Notes: generated by a model not told the origin, from the sequence alone. A DNA stretch of 64,000 nt from Enterococcus canintestini (GCF_001885735.1 NZ_JXKG01000003.1:35865-99864), one strand, 5' to 3'; positions 25,679 through 34,696 are shown, counted from the first letter of the stretch. Made by a program: numbers and translations.

Positions 25679-26233
25679 CTAAATATAAATAAAGCCACCA
25701 ATCACGCCAGCTACAATCATCAATAAAATAGGATTTAGTTTCGTCTTACGCATCACAAAAAGGGAGGCAGCCATTAAAATTAATGCAATAAAATCCAAGT
25801 GGTCAATTTGAAAATTCGTTACATCACTACTATTAAAAAGCGTCAATAATAAAATGGTTAAGCCCGCAGACATGATTAATCCAACTGAAGATGCTTTTAA
25901 ACCTGCTAATAACCCTTGGACAATTTTTGATTCTCTTTTCCGCTGAAAAAAAGCAGCTAAACCAAGCGAAATACTCACGCCACCAAAAATGCAGCCGACT
26001 GTCGCGACAATTGCTCCGGGAATACCAAACAACTGCATCCCAACAAACGTTGACGTATTGACAGCCAAAGGGCCGGGAGTCATTTGCGAAATCGTGATAA
26101 TATCGGTAAATACTTTTTCTGAAAGCCAGTGGAGTTCATTGACAATTTGTTCTTGAATCAAGGGAATAATGGCATAGCCCCCACCAATACTCAAAAAACC
26201 GATAGTCAAAAATCGCCAAAATAGCTGCAACAT
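25679..26233 (-). CDS. Chromate transporter family protein, half-size (second gene of pair)
   Basis: This 184-aa membrane protein has the ChrA N-half signature: FLTIGFLSIGGGYAIIPLIQ and ISQMTPGPLAVNTSTFVG, and about five to six TM segments. It belongs to the short CHR proteins that work as a heterodimer from two adjacent genes. It abuts the upstream partner exactly (stop at 26234-26236, start at 26233). The family is named for chromate efflux, but the true substrate in such bacteria is not known. Confidence 0.9.
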   Translation of the reverse strand: MLQLFWRFLTIGFLSIGGGYAIIPLIQEQIVNELHWLSEKVFTDIITISQMTPGPLAVNTSTFVGMQLFGIPGAIVATVGCIFGGVSISLGLAAFFQRKRESKIVQGLLAGLKASSVGLIMSAGLTILLLTLFNSSDVTNFQIDHLDFIALILMAASLFVMRKTKLNPILLMIVAGVIGGFIYI

Positions 26234-26788
26234 TTAAATTTCCCCCTTTTGCCAAACCACTAGCATACATAAAACTGCCGTAATGCCTAAAATTACCAAA
26301 ACATTCACTTGGAAAAAGGCATTGGCAATAAAACTAAAAGGAATAAGTAACGTCAATAGCAGTTGTTTTTCACTTACAATTAACTGCACCATATCGATTA
26401 ACAAATCCACAATCATTGCCGCTACACAGGCTTGCATCCCTCTTAACACCGCCATCACTATCAGATTTTGGCTAAAAGCAACATAAAAGCTCGAAATGAT
26501 TGCTAAAATTACAATTGGCGGAATAATCCCACAAATTGCGCTTAAAAGTGCACCAACATAGCCCCCCGCTTTTTTTCCAGCCAAGACACCCAGATTAATG
26601 GCAATCGCTCCTGGGGAAGATTGTGCAATTGCCGCCATTTCCATTAAATCATCTTTTGAAAAACACGCTTTTTCATCAACATAAAATTTACGAATCATCG
26701 GAACAACCACATAGCCCCCGCCAAAAGTAAACGCGCTGATATATAAATTTACCCGACAAATCCAAGCGTAAAACTTTAATTTTTCCAT
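26234..26788 (-). CDS. Chromate transporter family protein, half-size (first gene of pair)
   Basis: This 184-aa partner has the same signature in related form: AFTFGGGYVVVPMIRKF and AAIAQSSPGAIAINLGVL. It has about six TM segments and an AAGGG ribosome site. A strong promoter lies at 26844-26872. The pair is divergent from a LysR-type regulator, the common arrangement for LysR-controlled transporters. Confidence 0.9.
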   Translation of the reverse strand: MEKLKFYAWICRVNLYISAFTFGGGYVVVPMIRKFYVDEKACFSKDDLMEMAAIAQSSPGAIAINLGVLAGKKAGGYVGALLSAICGIIPPIVILAIISSFYVAFSQNLIVMAVLRGMQACVAAMIVDLLIDMVQLIVSEKQLLLTLLIPFSFIANAFFQVNVLVILGITAVLCMLVVWQKGEI

Positions 26789-26843
26789 TGTATCATCCCT
26801 TACAACCTTATTTCGTTTACACCGTTTTTTTTCCTTTCCTTTA

Positions 26844-26872
26844 AGTATACGATTTGTTTTAACATGTGTGAA
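26844..26872 (-). promoter_or_regulatory. Sigma-A promoter of the chromate transporter pair
   Basis: Minus strand: TTCACA, 17-bp spacer, TATACT. TAACATG occurs twice nearby (26860-26866 and 26891-26897), which might be half sites for the divergent LysR regulator. Confidence 0.7.
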
Positions 26873-26928
26873 ATGCTATTATTTGCTTAATAACATGCAT
26901 AAAATTCATGTCAAAAAAGGAGATTATC

Positions 26929-27783
26929 ATGCAATACCGGCAATGTTTCATTTTTTATACTGTCGCCAAAGAAAAAAGTTTTACTCAAGCAGCTACCAAA
27001 CTTTTTATGACGCAATCGGCTATTTCCCATGCCATGAAAGATTTGGAAACAGAAGCTGGCGTAGCGTTGTTTGAACGTTTGCATCGTAAAATTGAACTAA
27101 CAACCGCAGGTACTGCCCTCCTTGCGACTGTCACGCCGTTAGTAGAAAAATTTCAACAAGTCGAAATGCAGTTACAAAATTTAGAACAAGTAGCACCTTT
27201 ACGTTTGGCTTCTTGTATCACGTATGGCGAAATTACGTTGCCTCAAGTTTTAGCGCAATTTAAAAGTCAATTTCCCCAGCAACAAATTAACGCCCAAATT
27301 TCCCCAGCAGAAGAGTGCTACAAAAAATTAGCCGCTGGAAAAGTGGATTTTGCCATTTTAGAAGGCCAGGTGCCAAAGGGAAATTATCAGCAAAAAGTAA
27401 TCGCCAACTACCCACTAGCTTTTGTCGCCGCCCCTGATTTTTTACCTACTACCAAATTAACTTTAACAAAACTTTTGAGCCAACCGCTGCTTTTACGAGA
27501 AAGAGGTTCTGCGGTACGAGAAACCTTTGAAGCCTTCTTAACACTAAAAGGGCTACGCTGTTATCCAACGTGGGAAAGTACAGATTCGGCTAGTTTAATC
27601 GCCGCCACAAAAAACAAACTTGGCATCAGTTTATTACCACGACCCTTGGTTACTAAAGCTTTAGCTAAAAATGAATTGGTGGAACTTACCGTCACCCAGA
27701 CAAAGCTGCATAACCAAATCACCGCCTTACGCCCGAATCGCAATAACCCATCTGCCTTAGAAAAATTGTGGACATTTTTGTAA
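26929..27783 (+). CDS. LysR-type transcriptional regulator
   Basis: This 284-aa protein has an N-terminal winged HTH (CFIFYTVAKEKSFTQAATKL, TQSAISHAMKDLE, ALFERLHRKIELTTAG) and a C-terminal periplasmic-binding-like effector domain from about residue 90. It has a good AAAAAGGAG site 7 nt before the ATG. It is divergent from the chromate transporter pair and is presumably its regulator; its ligand is unknown. Confidence 0.9.
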   Translation: MQYRQCFIFYTVAKEKSFTQAATKLFMTQSAISHAMKDLETEAGVALFERLHRKIELTTAGTALLATVTPLVEKFQQVEMQLQNLEQVAPLRLASCITYGEITLPQVLAQFKSQFPQQQINAQISPAEECYKKLAAGKVDFAILEGQVPKGNYQQKVIANYPLAFVAAPDFLPTTKLTLTKLLSQPLLLRERGSAVRETFEAFLTLKGLRCYPTWESTDSASLIAATKNKLGISLLPRPLVTKALAKNELVELTVTQTKLHNQITALRPNRNNPSALEKLWTFL

Positions 27784-27803
27784 AGTATTGACTTTGTACC
27801 TAT

Positions 27804-27844
27804 AAAATAAGCAGGAAATCCTCTCGGATTTCCTGCTTATTTTA
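27804..27844. terminator. Bidirectional terminator
   Basis: A near-perfect 16-bp stem, AATAAGCAGGAAATCC/GGATTTCCTGCTTATT with loop TCTC, between the convergent LysR and RpiR genes. The last codons of the RpiR gene lie within its 3' side. Confidence 0.9.
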
Positions 27845-28685
27845 TATTATAACTTTTCGACATAATATTATGCTTATCGTGTCTGTTGCGCTTAGTCATC
27901 ATTTCATCTACTTCTTCATAGTTTTTTTCGTATTCTTCTTCGCCACTCATTAAAATAGTCGTAATAATATCTAATAAATAGATAATTGCAAACTGCGTAT
28001 TCACAAACTTTTTTTCATCAGCAAAATTACTACTGAAAACAACGAGCGAAATATCGCTAATCTCAGAAATATAACTATCGGCAAACGAAGTAATAGAAAT
28101 AATTCCTGCACCTTGTTCTTTACATATATCCAAAGTCTCCACAATTTCATCTGTTGCTCCAGAAGAAGAAATTGCAATAACTAAATCATCCTCTGTCAAC
28201 GAACGACTACCAATTAGCATTAAATGCGTATTGGTCAAACAGCGTGCAGTCATTCCCATTTTTAAGAAGCGTAAATTTAATTCTTCGGCTGTAAAACCTG
28301 AACTACCCAATCCATAAATATAAATTCGTTTGGCAGTTTTTATTTTTTTTATAGCCTCATAAATAAGTTCTTTATCCAGGCTTTTATTTGTTCGATCAAT
28401 AATTTTGTTGTAATAATAATAAATTTGATCAAAATAATCATCTTGTTTAACTTCAAATTGATTAGAAATGGAGTTAATTTTCATCTTCATATCGACATAA
28501 GAAGCAGCTCCCATTTTGCGACAAAAACGCGTAATTGTTGAAGTCGAGGCGCCAGTTACTTGGGAAAGACTGGTAATATTCATATTTTGCAAACTACTAT
28601 CATTTTGTAGAACATAGTTTGCAATAGCTTTTTCTTTATCAGATAAGTCATTATATTTCTGCTGTATTGTTTGTAAAATATCCAT
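27837..28685 (-). CDS. RpiR/MurR-family regulator, probable sialic-acid regulator (NanR-like)
   Basis: This 282-aa protein has an N-terminal HTH_6 domain (SDKEKAIANYVLQ, TGASTSTITRFCRKMG) and a SIS phosphosugar-binding domain at about 110-240 (IYIYGLGSSGFTAEEL, VIAISSSGATDEIVE). It is the last gene of the nan operon, so it most likely senses ManNAc-6-P or a similar intermediate and controls the nanA promoter. A palindrome at 34573-34592 is a possible target. It has an AAAAGGGGG ribosome site. Confidence 0.88.
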   Translation of the reverse strand: MDILQTIQQKYNDLSDKEKAIANYVLQNDSSLQNMNITSLSQVTGASTSTITRFCRKMGAASYVDMKMKINSISNQFEVKQDDYFDQIYYYYNKIIDRTNKSLDKELIYEAIKKIKTAKRIYIYGLGSSGFTAEELNLRFLKMGMTARCLTNTHLMLIGSRSLTEDDLVIAISSSGATDEIVETLDICKEQGAGIISITSFADSYISEISDISLVVFSSNFADEKKFVNTQFAIIYLLDIITTILMSGEEEYEKNYEEVDEMMTKRNRHDKHNIMSKSYNIK

Positions 28686-28726
28686 GTTGCGCCCCCTTTT
28701 CTTATTGTCAATTTAACTTATAAAAA

Positions 28727-29608
28727 TTAATTTTGCTGGGTTAAAAAGTGGTATAACGCCCCAACCATACCGGCTTTATTTCCAAGTTTTGCAAAATATA
28801 ATTCACTTTTATCAAAAATTGGTGATATTAATTGTTCGGCAATTTTTGCTTCTAGGTGAGGCTTAATAAAATCAACTTGCTCCATAATACCACCTCCTAA
28901 AATAATCTGTTCAGGATTGAGTAAATACATAATAGTAGTAATCCCTTTAGCCAAATCTTGCAGCCAATCATCTAATACCTTTAAAACTTTAGGGTTTCCA
29001 GTTTCAGCTAATTCCATAATCTGATGGCCATTTAAATTTTGTTGCTGTAAAATTTCTTGCGCCCGCATGTTTAAAGCATTTGTTGAAGCAAGGTCTTGAA
29101 AATTTTTTCCCTCTACCTGTAAATAGCCCACTTCCCCTGCACAAAAATTCGTACCTCGCACAAGTGCACCATTTTGATAAACAGCACCACCCACGCCGGT
29201 ACCCACAGCTAAACAGACAATATTTTTTTGGGTTAATAGCTTTCCCTGCCAGGCTTCAGCTAGTAACACGCAATTGACATCATTTTCTACCTCGCAAGGT
29301 AAATTAAAACTATCTTTAACGGCTTTTTTAAAATTTGTGCCCTGAAAATTAGGAATAGTGTAGCCTGCATAAACAACTTCTCCTTTTTCGGGGTCAATAA
29401 CACCTGAACTAGAGATTGCAACACCGACTATGCTATATTCTACTGATATTCGTTGGATTAAGTCAAGAACTGTCTTTAAAATCATATTTTGCTTCTTAGT
29501 ATTTTGACAAGGTGTTGTTTGACTGGGAGAAACAGCTTCTCCCATTTCATTATACACGCCACTTTTAATACTAGTACCGCCAATATCAATACAAAAATAA
29601 TTGGACAT
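28727..29608 (-). CDS. nanK: ROK-family kinase, probable N-acetylmannosamine kinase
   Basis: This 293-aa protein has the ROK ATP site CIDIGGTSIKSGVYN, the acidic GVAISSSGVIDPEKG region, and the second phosphate motif LAVGTGVGGAVYQNG. The ROK zinc motif is absent or degenerate: the usual CxCGxxGCxE is replaced by NFCAGEVGYLQVEGK. Its place between the ABC genes and nanA/nanE argues for ManNAc to ManNAc-6-P phosphorylation. ATG with AAAGGA upstream. Confidence 0.85.
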   Translation of the reverse strand: MSNYFCIDIGGTSIKSGVYNEMGEAVSPSQTTPCQNTKKQNMILKTVLDLIQRISVEYSIVGVAISSSGVIDPEKGEVVYAGYTIPNFQGTNFKKAVKDSFNLPCEVENDVNCVLLAEAWQGKLLTQKNIVCLAVGTGVGGAVYQNGALVRGTNFCAGEVGYLQVEGKNFQDLASTNALNMRAQEILQQQNLNGHQIMELAETGNPKVLKVLDDWLQDLAKGITTIMYLLNPEQIILGGGIMEQVDFIKPHLEAKIAEQLISPIFDKSELYFAKLGNKAGMVGALYHFLTQQN

Positions 29609-29636
29609 TTAAAAAATTCCTTTCATAAAAGAGTAT

Positions 29637-29670
29637 TATAAGCCGTAAGTCAACAGACTCGCGGCTTATA
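29637..29670 (-). promoter_or_regulatory. Intra-operon hairpin after the binding-protein gene
   Basis: TATAAGCCG/CGGCTTATA (9 bp) with an inner AGTC/GACT, directly after the stop of the substrate-binding protein gene. Such hairpins often stabilise the mRNA of the abundantly made binding protein and reduce downstream expression. Confidence 0.65.
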
Positions 29671-29675
29671 GCTTA

Positions 29676-31010
29676 TTATTCCAAAGCTTTAGAGCGGCGC
29701 AATCCACGGTCTATAACTTTATTCCCAGTGTTTACAAAGTTATCTAAAGCGGCTTTTGGTGTTTTATCACCTGTCATTACAGCTTGTAGCTCTGGATATA
29801 AAGCATTACGTATTTCGGCATAGCCAGGACTATTATTAGAAAAATTTACAACATACTTATCATTATCTAAATAAGCAGCAAGATAAGGTAGATCTGCTTT
29901 ATGTGCATCCGCTACACTCTTACGGATGGGAAGGAATTTAATACTTGCTTCTACTAATTCTTTATTCTCGGAATAAAATTTAACGAAATCTTGTGCCAAA
30001 TCTTTGCGCTTTTCACCATTTGTATTAAATACCCCAGATCCCAATACATAAGTAAAGGAAACTGGCACTTTTTTCCCTGGCACATTTGCAAGTCTTGCAT
30101 CAAAATTTTCTACTGTACCATCTTTCATAGCTCCTAACATACCATTAAACAACATTGCATTCGTAAAACTAACAGCTACTTGTTGATTTTGAAACATCGC
30201 ATTAACATCGTTACTTACTAAAGACTCCGGACCTGAAGCCATCAATTGTTCTTCGTTTAATTTTTTCAAAAAACTTAACGCTTCTACACCAGATTTTTCA
30301 TTAACATTCAACTCTCCGTTTTCATCAAAGAATTGATTACCAAACATCCGCAAATACATCATATTCCATGTATCACCTTGATTATTTTTACAAAAAAATC
30401 CTAAAGGTGCCGCTTTATTATTAGCTTCTTTTAGTTTTGTCAAAATTTTATAAAATTCATCAGTCGTCCAAGTTGCAATATCATGTTTACCACTAATATA
30501 TTCTTCTAATCCTGCAGCTTTAAACATATCCGCATTGTACGCTAGCGTACCAGGATTTTGAGCAAAGGGATAAAAATATGTTTTATCATCAATTTGAACA
30601 TTATTCCAAATTGCTTCTGAAATATCCCCTTCATTCTTACTATCAATGACTTCATTGAAAGGTTCCAATAAACCTTGATGAGCAAATGTGGATAAAACAA
30701 ATGTGGAATCAAAAAACACATCTGGTAAAGTATTAGTTTGTGTTGCTACACTCATTTTACTATCTCGTTCATCACCAGGAACAACCTGTACATTAATTTT
30801 CACATCTGGATGTTCTTTTTCATACATGCTGGCAGCGGTTTTTAAAAAACTATCGTAATCTGCACCTTTTTCATCTGCGCTGAAAGTACCTTTCCATTGT
30901 GGAGTCAACCAAACATCAATTTCATTTTGTGCTTTTGCATTAGCTGATCCACAACCAGACACAGTGAAAAGGGTAACGCTCGCTAATAAACCTAAGAATA
31001 ATTTTTTCAT
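29676..31010 (-). CDS. CUT1-type ABC substrate-binding lipoprotein, probable sialic-acid binding
   Basis: This 444-aa protein has a lipoprotein signal peptide with lipobox VSGC (FLGLLASVTLFTVSGCGS). It is a family 1 solute-binding protein (DVWLTPQWKGTFSADEKG, FDSTFVLSTFAHQGLLEP). In Gram-positives such proteins for Neu5Ac are found next to nanA and nanE, as in the pneumococcal SatABC system. The start at 31010 follows GAGAGGAC; the longer ATG at 31031 lacks a site. It is followed by two permeases upstream in the operon order, but no ATPase. Confidence 0.88.
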   Translation of the reverse strand: MKKLFLGLLASVTLFTVSGCGSANAKAQNEIDVWLTPQWKGTFSADEKGADYDSFLKTAASMYEKEHPDVKINVQVVPGDERDSKMSVATQTNTLPDVFFDSTFVLSTFAHQGLLEPFNEVIDSKNEGDISEAIWNNVQIDDKTYFYPFAQNPGTLAYNADMFKAAGLEEYISGKHDIATWTTDEFYKILTKLKEANNKAAPLGFFCKNNQGDTWNMMYLRMFGNQFFDENGELNVNEKSGVEALSFLKKLNEEQLMASGPESLVSNDVNAMFQNQQVAVSFTNAMLFNGMLGAMKDGTVENFDARLANVPGKKVPVSFTYVLGSGVFNTNGEKRKDLAQDFVKFYSENKELVEASIKFLPIRKSVADAHKADLPYLAAYLDNDKYVVNFSNNSPGYAEIRNALYPELQAVMTGDKTPKAALDNFVNTGNKVIDRGLRRSKALE

Positions 31011-31036
31011 AATTATAGTCCTCTCTTTCACAGGTG

Positions 31037-31873
31037 CTATTCTTTAACCGCGCCTGCAGTAGCCCCTTTCGTAAAGTATCGTTGGAATAAAATGAAGATA
31101 ATTAACATTGGCAAAGCAGCTATAGCAGCACCTGCAACGCGCAAGCCAATATTAGGATTAATATCTTGTTGCAAACTAGCCACCCCAATAGTTAGCGTTT
31201 TCATTTCTTTGCTGCGTGCCATTAACAATTGCCACAAATAATCATTCCAAGCAGTAACAAAATTCAAAATGAATAATGCTCCAATTCCAGGTTTTACAAT
31301 TGGCAACATTAATTTACTAAAAATTGTCCACTCGTTGGCGCCATCCAACTTGGCAGATTCTCGCAGTGATTCTGGGATATCTTTAAAGAAGGAATATAGC
31401 ATAAATGTACCAAAACCAGTCGCTAAGTTCGGGACAATCATTGATTGATATGTGTCAATCCAATTTAGCCCAATAATAACATCAAATAACGGGACAATAA
31501 ATGTTTCTTTAGGCACCATAATGGAAGCAATCACTAAAACAAAGAGAACAGTTCTACCTTTGAAATGTAATTTGGCAAAACCATAAGCTGCTAAAGCCGA
31601 AATCAAAACACTGAATAAACCGGTCAGAAATGATACTACAAAACTATTCCAAATCCATTGAAAAGCTGGCTGACCCTGAAACAATTCCGATAAATTTCCC
31701 GTAAACCAATTTTTAGGCAAAATGTCTGGTGGCATTTTATAAATTTCCGGCGAAGTTTTAAAGGTATTGGTTAACAACCAAAACAGTGGTAGTAAGAAGC
31801 ATAGTGCTAGGAAAAAGACGATAATATTAGTGACTAAGTCAAATTTTTCCATTCGTTTTAATTTAGCAAACAC
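31037..31873 (-). CDS. ABC permease (MalG-type), sialic-acid transporter
   Basis: This 278-aa protein has six TM segments with the EAA loop ESAKLDGANEWTIFSKLMLPIVKPG. Start is GTG behind GGAGGG. It is the second CUT1 permease, paired with the upstream gene, 12 nt apart. Confidence 0.88.
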   Translation of the reverse strand: MFAKLKRMEKFDLVTNIIVFFLALCFLLPLFWLLTNTFKTSPEIYKMPPDILPKNWFTGNLSELFQGQPAFQWIWNSFVVSFLTGLFSVLISALAAYGFAKLHFKGRTVLFVLVIASIMVPKETFIVPLFDVIIGLNWIDTYQSMIVPNLATGFGTFMLYSFFKDIPESLRESAKLDGANEWTIFSKLMLPIVKPGIGALFILNFVTAWNDYLWQLLMARSKEMKTLTIGVASLQQDINPNIGLRVAGAAIAALPMLIIFILFQRYFTKGATAGAVKE

Positions 31874-31885
31874 GAGATACCCTCC

Positions 31886-32806
31886 TTATTTATCTGATTT
31901 TAAAAATGTCTTTAATTGTGGCAAACTAAATAGCATTGCGATAATAAACATTAAAACTCCAATTGCAGAAGCAGCCCCTGTATTGTTGTAGATGAAAGCA
32001 TTTTGATATAAGTAATACATCATTGTTACAGAAGCATTGTTGGGTCCCCCACCTGTTAATAATTGAATCACAACGAAAATTTTCAATACGGCAATAATAT
32101 TAATAATTGTTAAATAAATCGTCGTAGGCCGCATCAAAGGAACTAAAATGTGACGAATTCTTTGCCATCTAGTTGCCCCATCCAACTGTGCTGCTTCAAA
32201 TAAATCAGCTGGTAGCCCAATCATGGCTGCAATATATAAAATAATGGCTTGTCCCACATTTCCGACAAAGGTAACAAAGATAATCACTGGCATAACAGTT
32301 CGACTATCTCCCAATAAATTAACATTTTCAACGCCTATATTATTTAAAGCATAACTAATCAATCCATTAGAAGGATTTAGGAGAAAATTCCAGATAATAC
32401 TCATAACTACCATGGAAACAATTACAGGCAAATAATAACTACCACGAATAAAGGAAACATATTTTGGATTTTTATCGTAAACTGTAGTTGCAACAAATAA
32501 AGCAAACACAATAGTAGCTACGACAATCGCAACAACAAAGAAAATTGTATTAAAAATTGATTTTACAAAGATAGGATCTTGGAACAAATCTATGAAATTC
32601 TGGAAACCAACAAAATATTTATCCATACCATAAACTTCGTAAAGACTCATCTTAAAACCTTTTAACACAGGATAGACAATGAAAACTAACATTAATAGAA
32701 CTTGTGGTGCAATAAACAAATAACCAGAAATTGGATTTTCAATCCCACGAAATTTTTTCTTCGTTTGTGTATTTTTCCCAATATCTAAGCGTTGTGCTTT
32801 TTCCAA
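31886..32806 (-). CDS. ABC permease (MalF-type), sialic-acid transporter
   Basis: This 306-aa protein has six TM segments with EAA loop EAAQLDGATRWQRIRHILVP. The start is TTG at 32806, 9 nt after AAAGGAGG; no ATG is available near it. It lies after nanE, separated by a strong hairpin. Confidence 0.88.
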   Translation of the reverse strand: MEKAQRLDIGKNTQTKKKFRGIENPISGYLFIAPQVLLMLVFIVYPVLKGFKMSLYEVYGMDKYFVGFQNFIDLFQDPIFVKSIFNTIFFVVAIVVATIVFALFVATTVYDKNPKYVSFIRGSYYLPVIVSMVVMSIIWNFLLNPSNGLISYALNNIGVENVNLLGDSRTVMPVIIFVTFVGNVGQAIILYIAAMIGLPADLFEAAQLDGATRWQRIRHILVPLMRPTTIYLTIINIIAVLKIFVVIQLLTGGGPNNASVTMMYYLYQNAFIYNNTGAASAIGVLMFIIAMLFSLPQLKTFLKSDK

Positions 32807-32827
32807 TTTTTTTATCCTCCTTTAGTT

Positions 32828-32855
32828 AAAATCCGACGAAAAATCGTCGGATTTT
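32828..32855 (-). promoter_or_regulatory. Intra-operon hairpin between nanE and permease genes
   Basis: A perfect 12-bp stem AAAATCCGACGA/TCGTCGGATTTT with an AAAA loop (TTTT on the transcript) sits between nanE and the permeases. The T-run is only the end of the stem, so it is probably a partial terminator or RNA processing site that separates enzyme and transporter expression. Confidence 0.7.
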
Positions 32856-32859
32856 ATCA

Positions 32860-33552
32860 TTAGCTTTCAAGGGCAGCAACAAATTTTTTCGTAATTAATT
32901 GTGGTCGTGTAATAGCACTCCCTACTACCACAGAAAAGACACCTTTTTTCATAACTTTGGCTAATTTTTCTGGGGTATCAATATTTCCTTCTACAATAAT
33001 CGGCTTAGTGATTACTCTTAATAAGTCATCTACTAAAGAAAAATCATCATTTGCAATATCTTGTCCTTTTGTTTCAGCAGTGTAACCGTGAAGCGTAGTC
33101 GCAATGATATCAAAATCCAAATCTTGACAGTACAGTGCATCTTTTACAGTAGAGCAATCTGCCATTAACAAAATTTCAGGATATTCTTTTTTTATTTCTG
33201 CTACAATATCTGCTAACTCTTCACCATTTGGGCGTTTTCTTAGCGTACCATCCATAGCTACCACTTCACAGCCAATACTACAAAGTGCCCGTACCTCTTT
33301 TAAAGTCGGGGTAATAAAAACCGGGTTGTCGCCATATTCTTTTTTTATGATGCCAATCACAGCTGTGTCATTTACATCTTTGATACATTGAATATCTGCA
33401 ATTGTATTCGCTCTAATAGCTTTAGCACCCGATTCTAAGGCTGCTTTAGCCATCCGACTCATAATGAAAGGGCTAAAAAGTGGTTCATCTGGTAAAGCTT
33501 GGCAGGATACAATTAAATTTCCTTTAACTTCTGACAAAAAATCTTTTTTCAT
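32860..33552 (-). CDS. nanE: N-acetylmannosamine-6-phosphate 2-epimerase
   Basis: This 230-aa TIM-barrel enzyme matches the NanE family: VSCQALPDEPLFSPFIMSRM, AKAIRANTIADI, MADCSTVKDALYCQ, IIATTLHGYT, EGNIDTPEKLAKVMKKG and VVGSAITRPQ. It converts ManNAc-6-P to GlcNAc-6-P. It has a TGGAGGAATAAG site. It is downstream of nanA by 21 nt. Confidence 0.95.
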   Translation of the reverse strand: MKKDFLSEVKGNLIVSCQALPDEPLFSPFIMSRMAKAALESGAKAIRANTIADIQCIKDVNDTAVIGIIKKEYGDNPVFITPTLKEVRALCSIGCEVVAMDGTLRKRPNGEELADIVAEIKKEYPEILLMADCSTVKDALYCQDLDFDIIATTLHGYTAETKGQDIANDDFSLVDDLLRVITKPIIVEGNIDTPEKLAKVMKKGVFSVVVGSAITRPQLITKKFVAALES

Positions 33553-33573
33553 TTCTTATTCCTCCAAAGCAGC

Positions 33574-34443
33574 TTACATGTAGTCTTTAACAAGTTTTTG
33601 GGCTACTTTCACTTGATTGTCGGTGTAATGTTTCATCGGCAAGTGGCAATATCCCATATCTACTCCTTTTTCAGTAAGCATAAGTTTTAAGGTATTGTAT
33701 AAACCGTTATCTAATATTTTTTGAATTAAATCATTAGTTTCCGCTTGTAGTTTGCGCGCTGTTACAAAATCATTTTGTTCAACAGCTTCTAGAATTTGGC
33801 GTGCTCGTTTTGCATTGACATTAAAGGTCGAACCAATTGCTCCATCAATTCCCACAGCCGCCGCTGGTAAAAGCATTTCATCAAATCCGGAATACATCAA
33901 TTTATTAGGAAAACGGCTACGTAAACGTTCCATTAAATAAAAGTCACCTGCAGTATATTTGACTCCAGTAATTTTAGGATTTGCAAATAGTTCTCCAAAT
34001 TGATCTTCACTGAAGTTGACACCTGTTAGGGCTGGAATGGAATAGACAATCAGCTCAGTTTCAACATCCTTAACAATTTCAAAATAATAGTTTTTGATTT
34101 CTTCAAAGTCAAACTTATAATAAAAAGGTGTCACAGAAGAAATTTTAGAGTATCCTAGTTCATTCACAACGTACGCCGCTAATTCTTTTGCTTCATATAT
34201 ATTTAATGAACCTACTTGTGCAATCAATTCGACTCTATCTTCTGCAACCTCTTTAACAATTCGGAAAATATTTTTTTTCGTTGCTGTATCCAACATAAAA
34301 TTTTCTCCAGTACTACCGCCAACATATAATCCATCTACGTTATTTTCTGAAATATTATATTCTACTATTTTTCTTAAGCTTTCTTCCATTAATTGACCAC
34401 TCTTATCAAACGGAACTAATAATGCTGTTATTAAATTTACCAT
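33574..34443 (-). CDS. nanA: N-acetylneuraminate lyase
   Basis: This 289-aa class I aldolase of the DHDPS/NAL family has YVGGSTGENFMLD (the GGSTGE substrate loop), YSIPALTGVNF (the Tyr of the active site) and the Schiff-base Lys in KITGVKYTAGDF. It splits Neu5Ac to ManNAc and pyruvate. The start at 34443 has GGAGG 7 nt upstream; longer frames start without a site. It is the first gene of the leftward nan operon. Confidence 0.95.
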   Translation of the reverse strand: MVNLITALLVPFDKSGQLMEESLRKIVEYNISENNVDGLYVGGSTGENFMLDTATKKNIFRIVKEVAEDRVELIAQVGSLNIYEAKELAAYVVNELGYSKISSVTPFYYKFDFEEIKNYYFEIVKDVETELIVYSIPALTGVNFSEDQFGELFANPKITGVKYTAGDFYLMERLRSRFPNKLMYSGFDEMLLPAAAVGIDGAIGSTFNVNAKRARQILEAVEQNDFVTARKLQAETNDLIQKILDNGLYNTLKLMLTEKGVDMGYCHLPMKHYTDNQVKVAQKLVKDYM

Positions 34444-34572
34444 GATAACGCCTCCATATTTTTGATAAATCCAATATATCACGATAATTTTTTTCTTGTA
34501 TTATTTTTTGATGAAAATATTTTTCTTTAAAGAACATTTATTAGCTATTTTTATATAAATTCTATTTAGATA

Positions 34573-34592
34573 AAAATTATGAAAATAATTTT
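34573..34592. promoter_or_regulatory. Palindrome in the nanA/yhcH divergent region, possible RpiR site
   Basis: AAAATTAT-GAAA-ATAATTTT, perfect 8-bp arms, lies between the two divergent starts. It is a candidate operator for the SIS-domain regulator at the end of the operon; it could also arise by chance in such AT-rich DNA. Confidence 0.45.
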
Positions 34593-34606
34593 ATATAATA
34601 AAACAA

Positions 34607-34635
34607 TTGATAAAATCATTTTCTTGCGGTACATT
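34607..34635 (+). promoter_or_regulatory. Promoter of the YhcH-family gene
   Basis: TTGATA, 17-bp spacer, TACATT, ending 61 bp before the TTG start codon. Confidence 0.7.
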
Positions 34636-34648
34636 GAAAGCGATTTAC
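34635..34648 (+). promoter_or_regulatory. Catabolite-responsive element (cre-like)
   Basis: TGAAAGCGATTTAC matches 12 of 14 positions of the cre form TGWAANCGNTNWCA. It begins at the last base of the -10 box, a place where CcpA would repress. Confidence 0.5.
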
Positions 34649-34696
34649 ATTTCTGGTTTTAATTAGAAAAATTTAATAATAATTGGAGGAATTTTT

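Noticed and set aside
34635-34649. Perfect cre site
   Set aside because: The last two positions do not fit the consensus, so it is listed only as cre-like.
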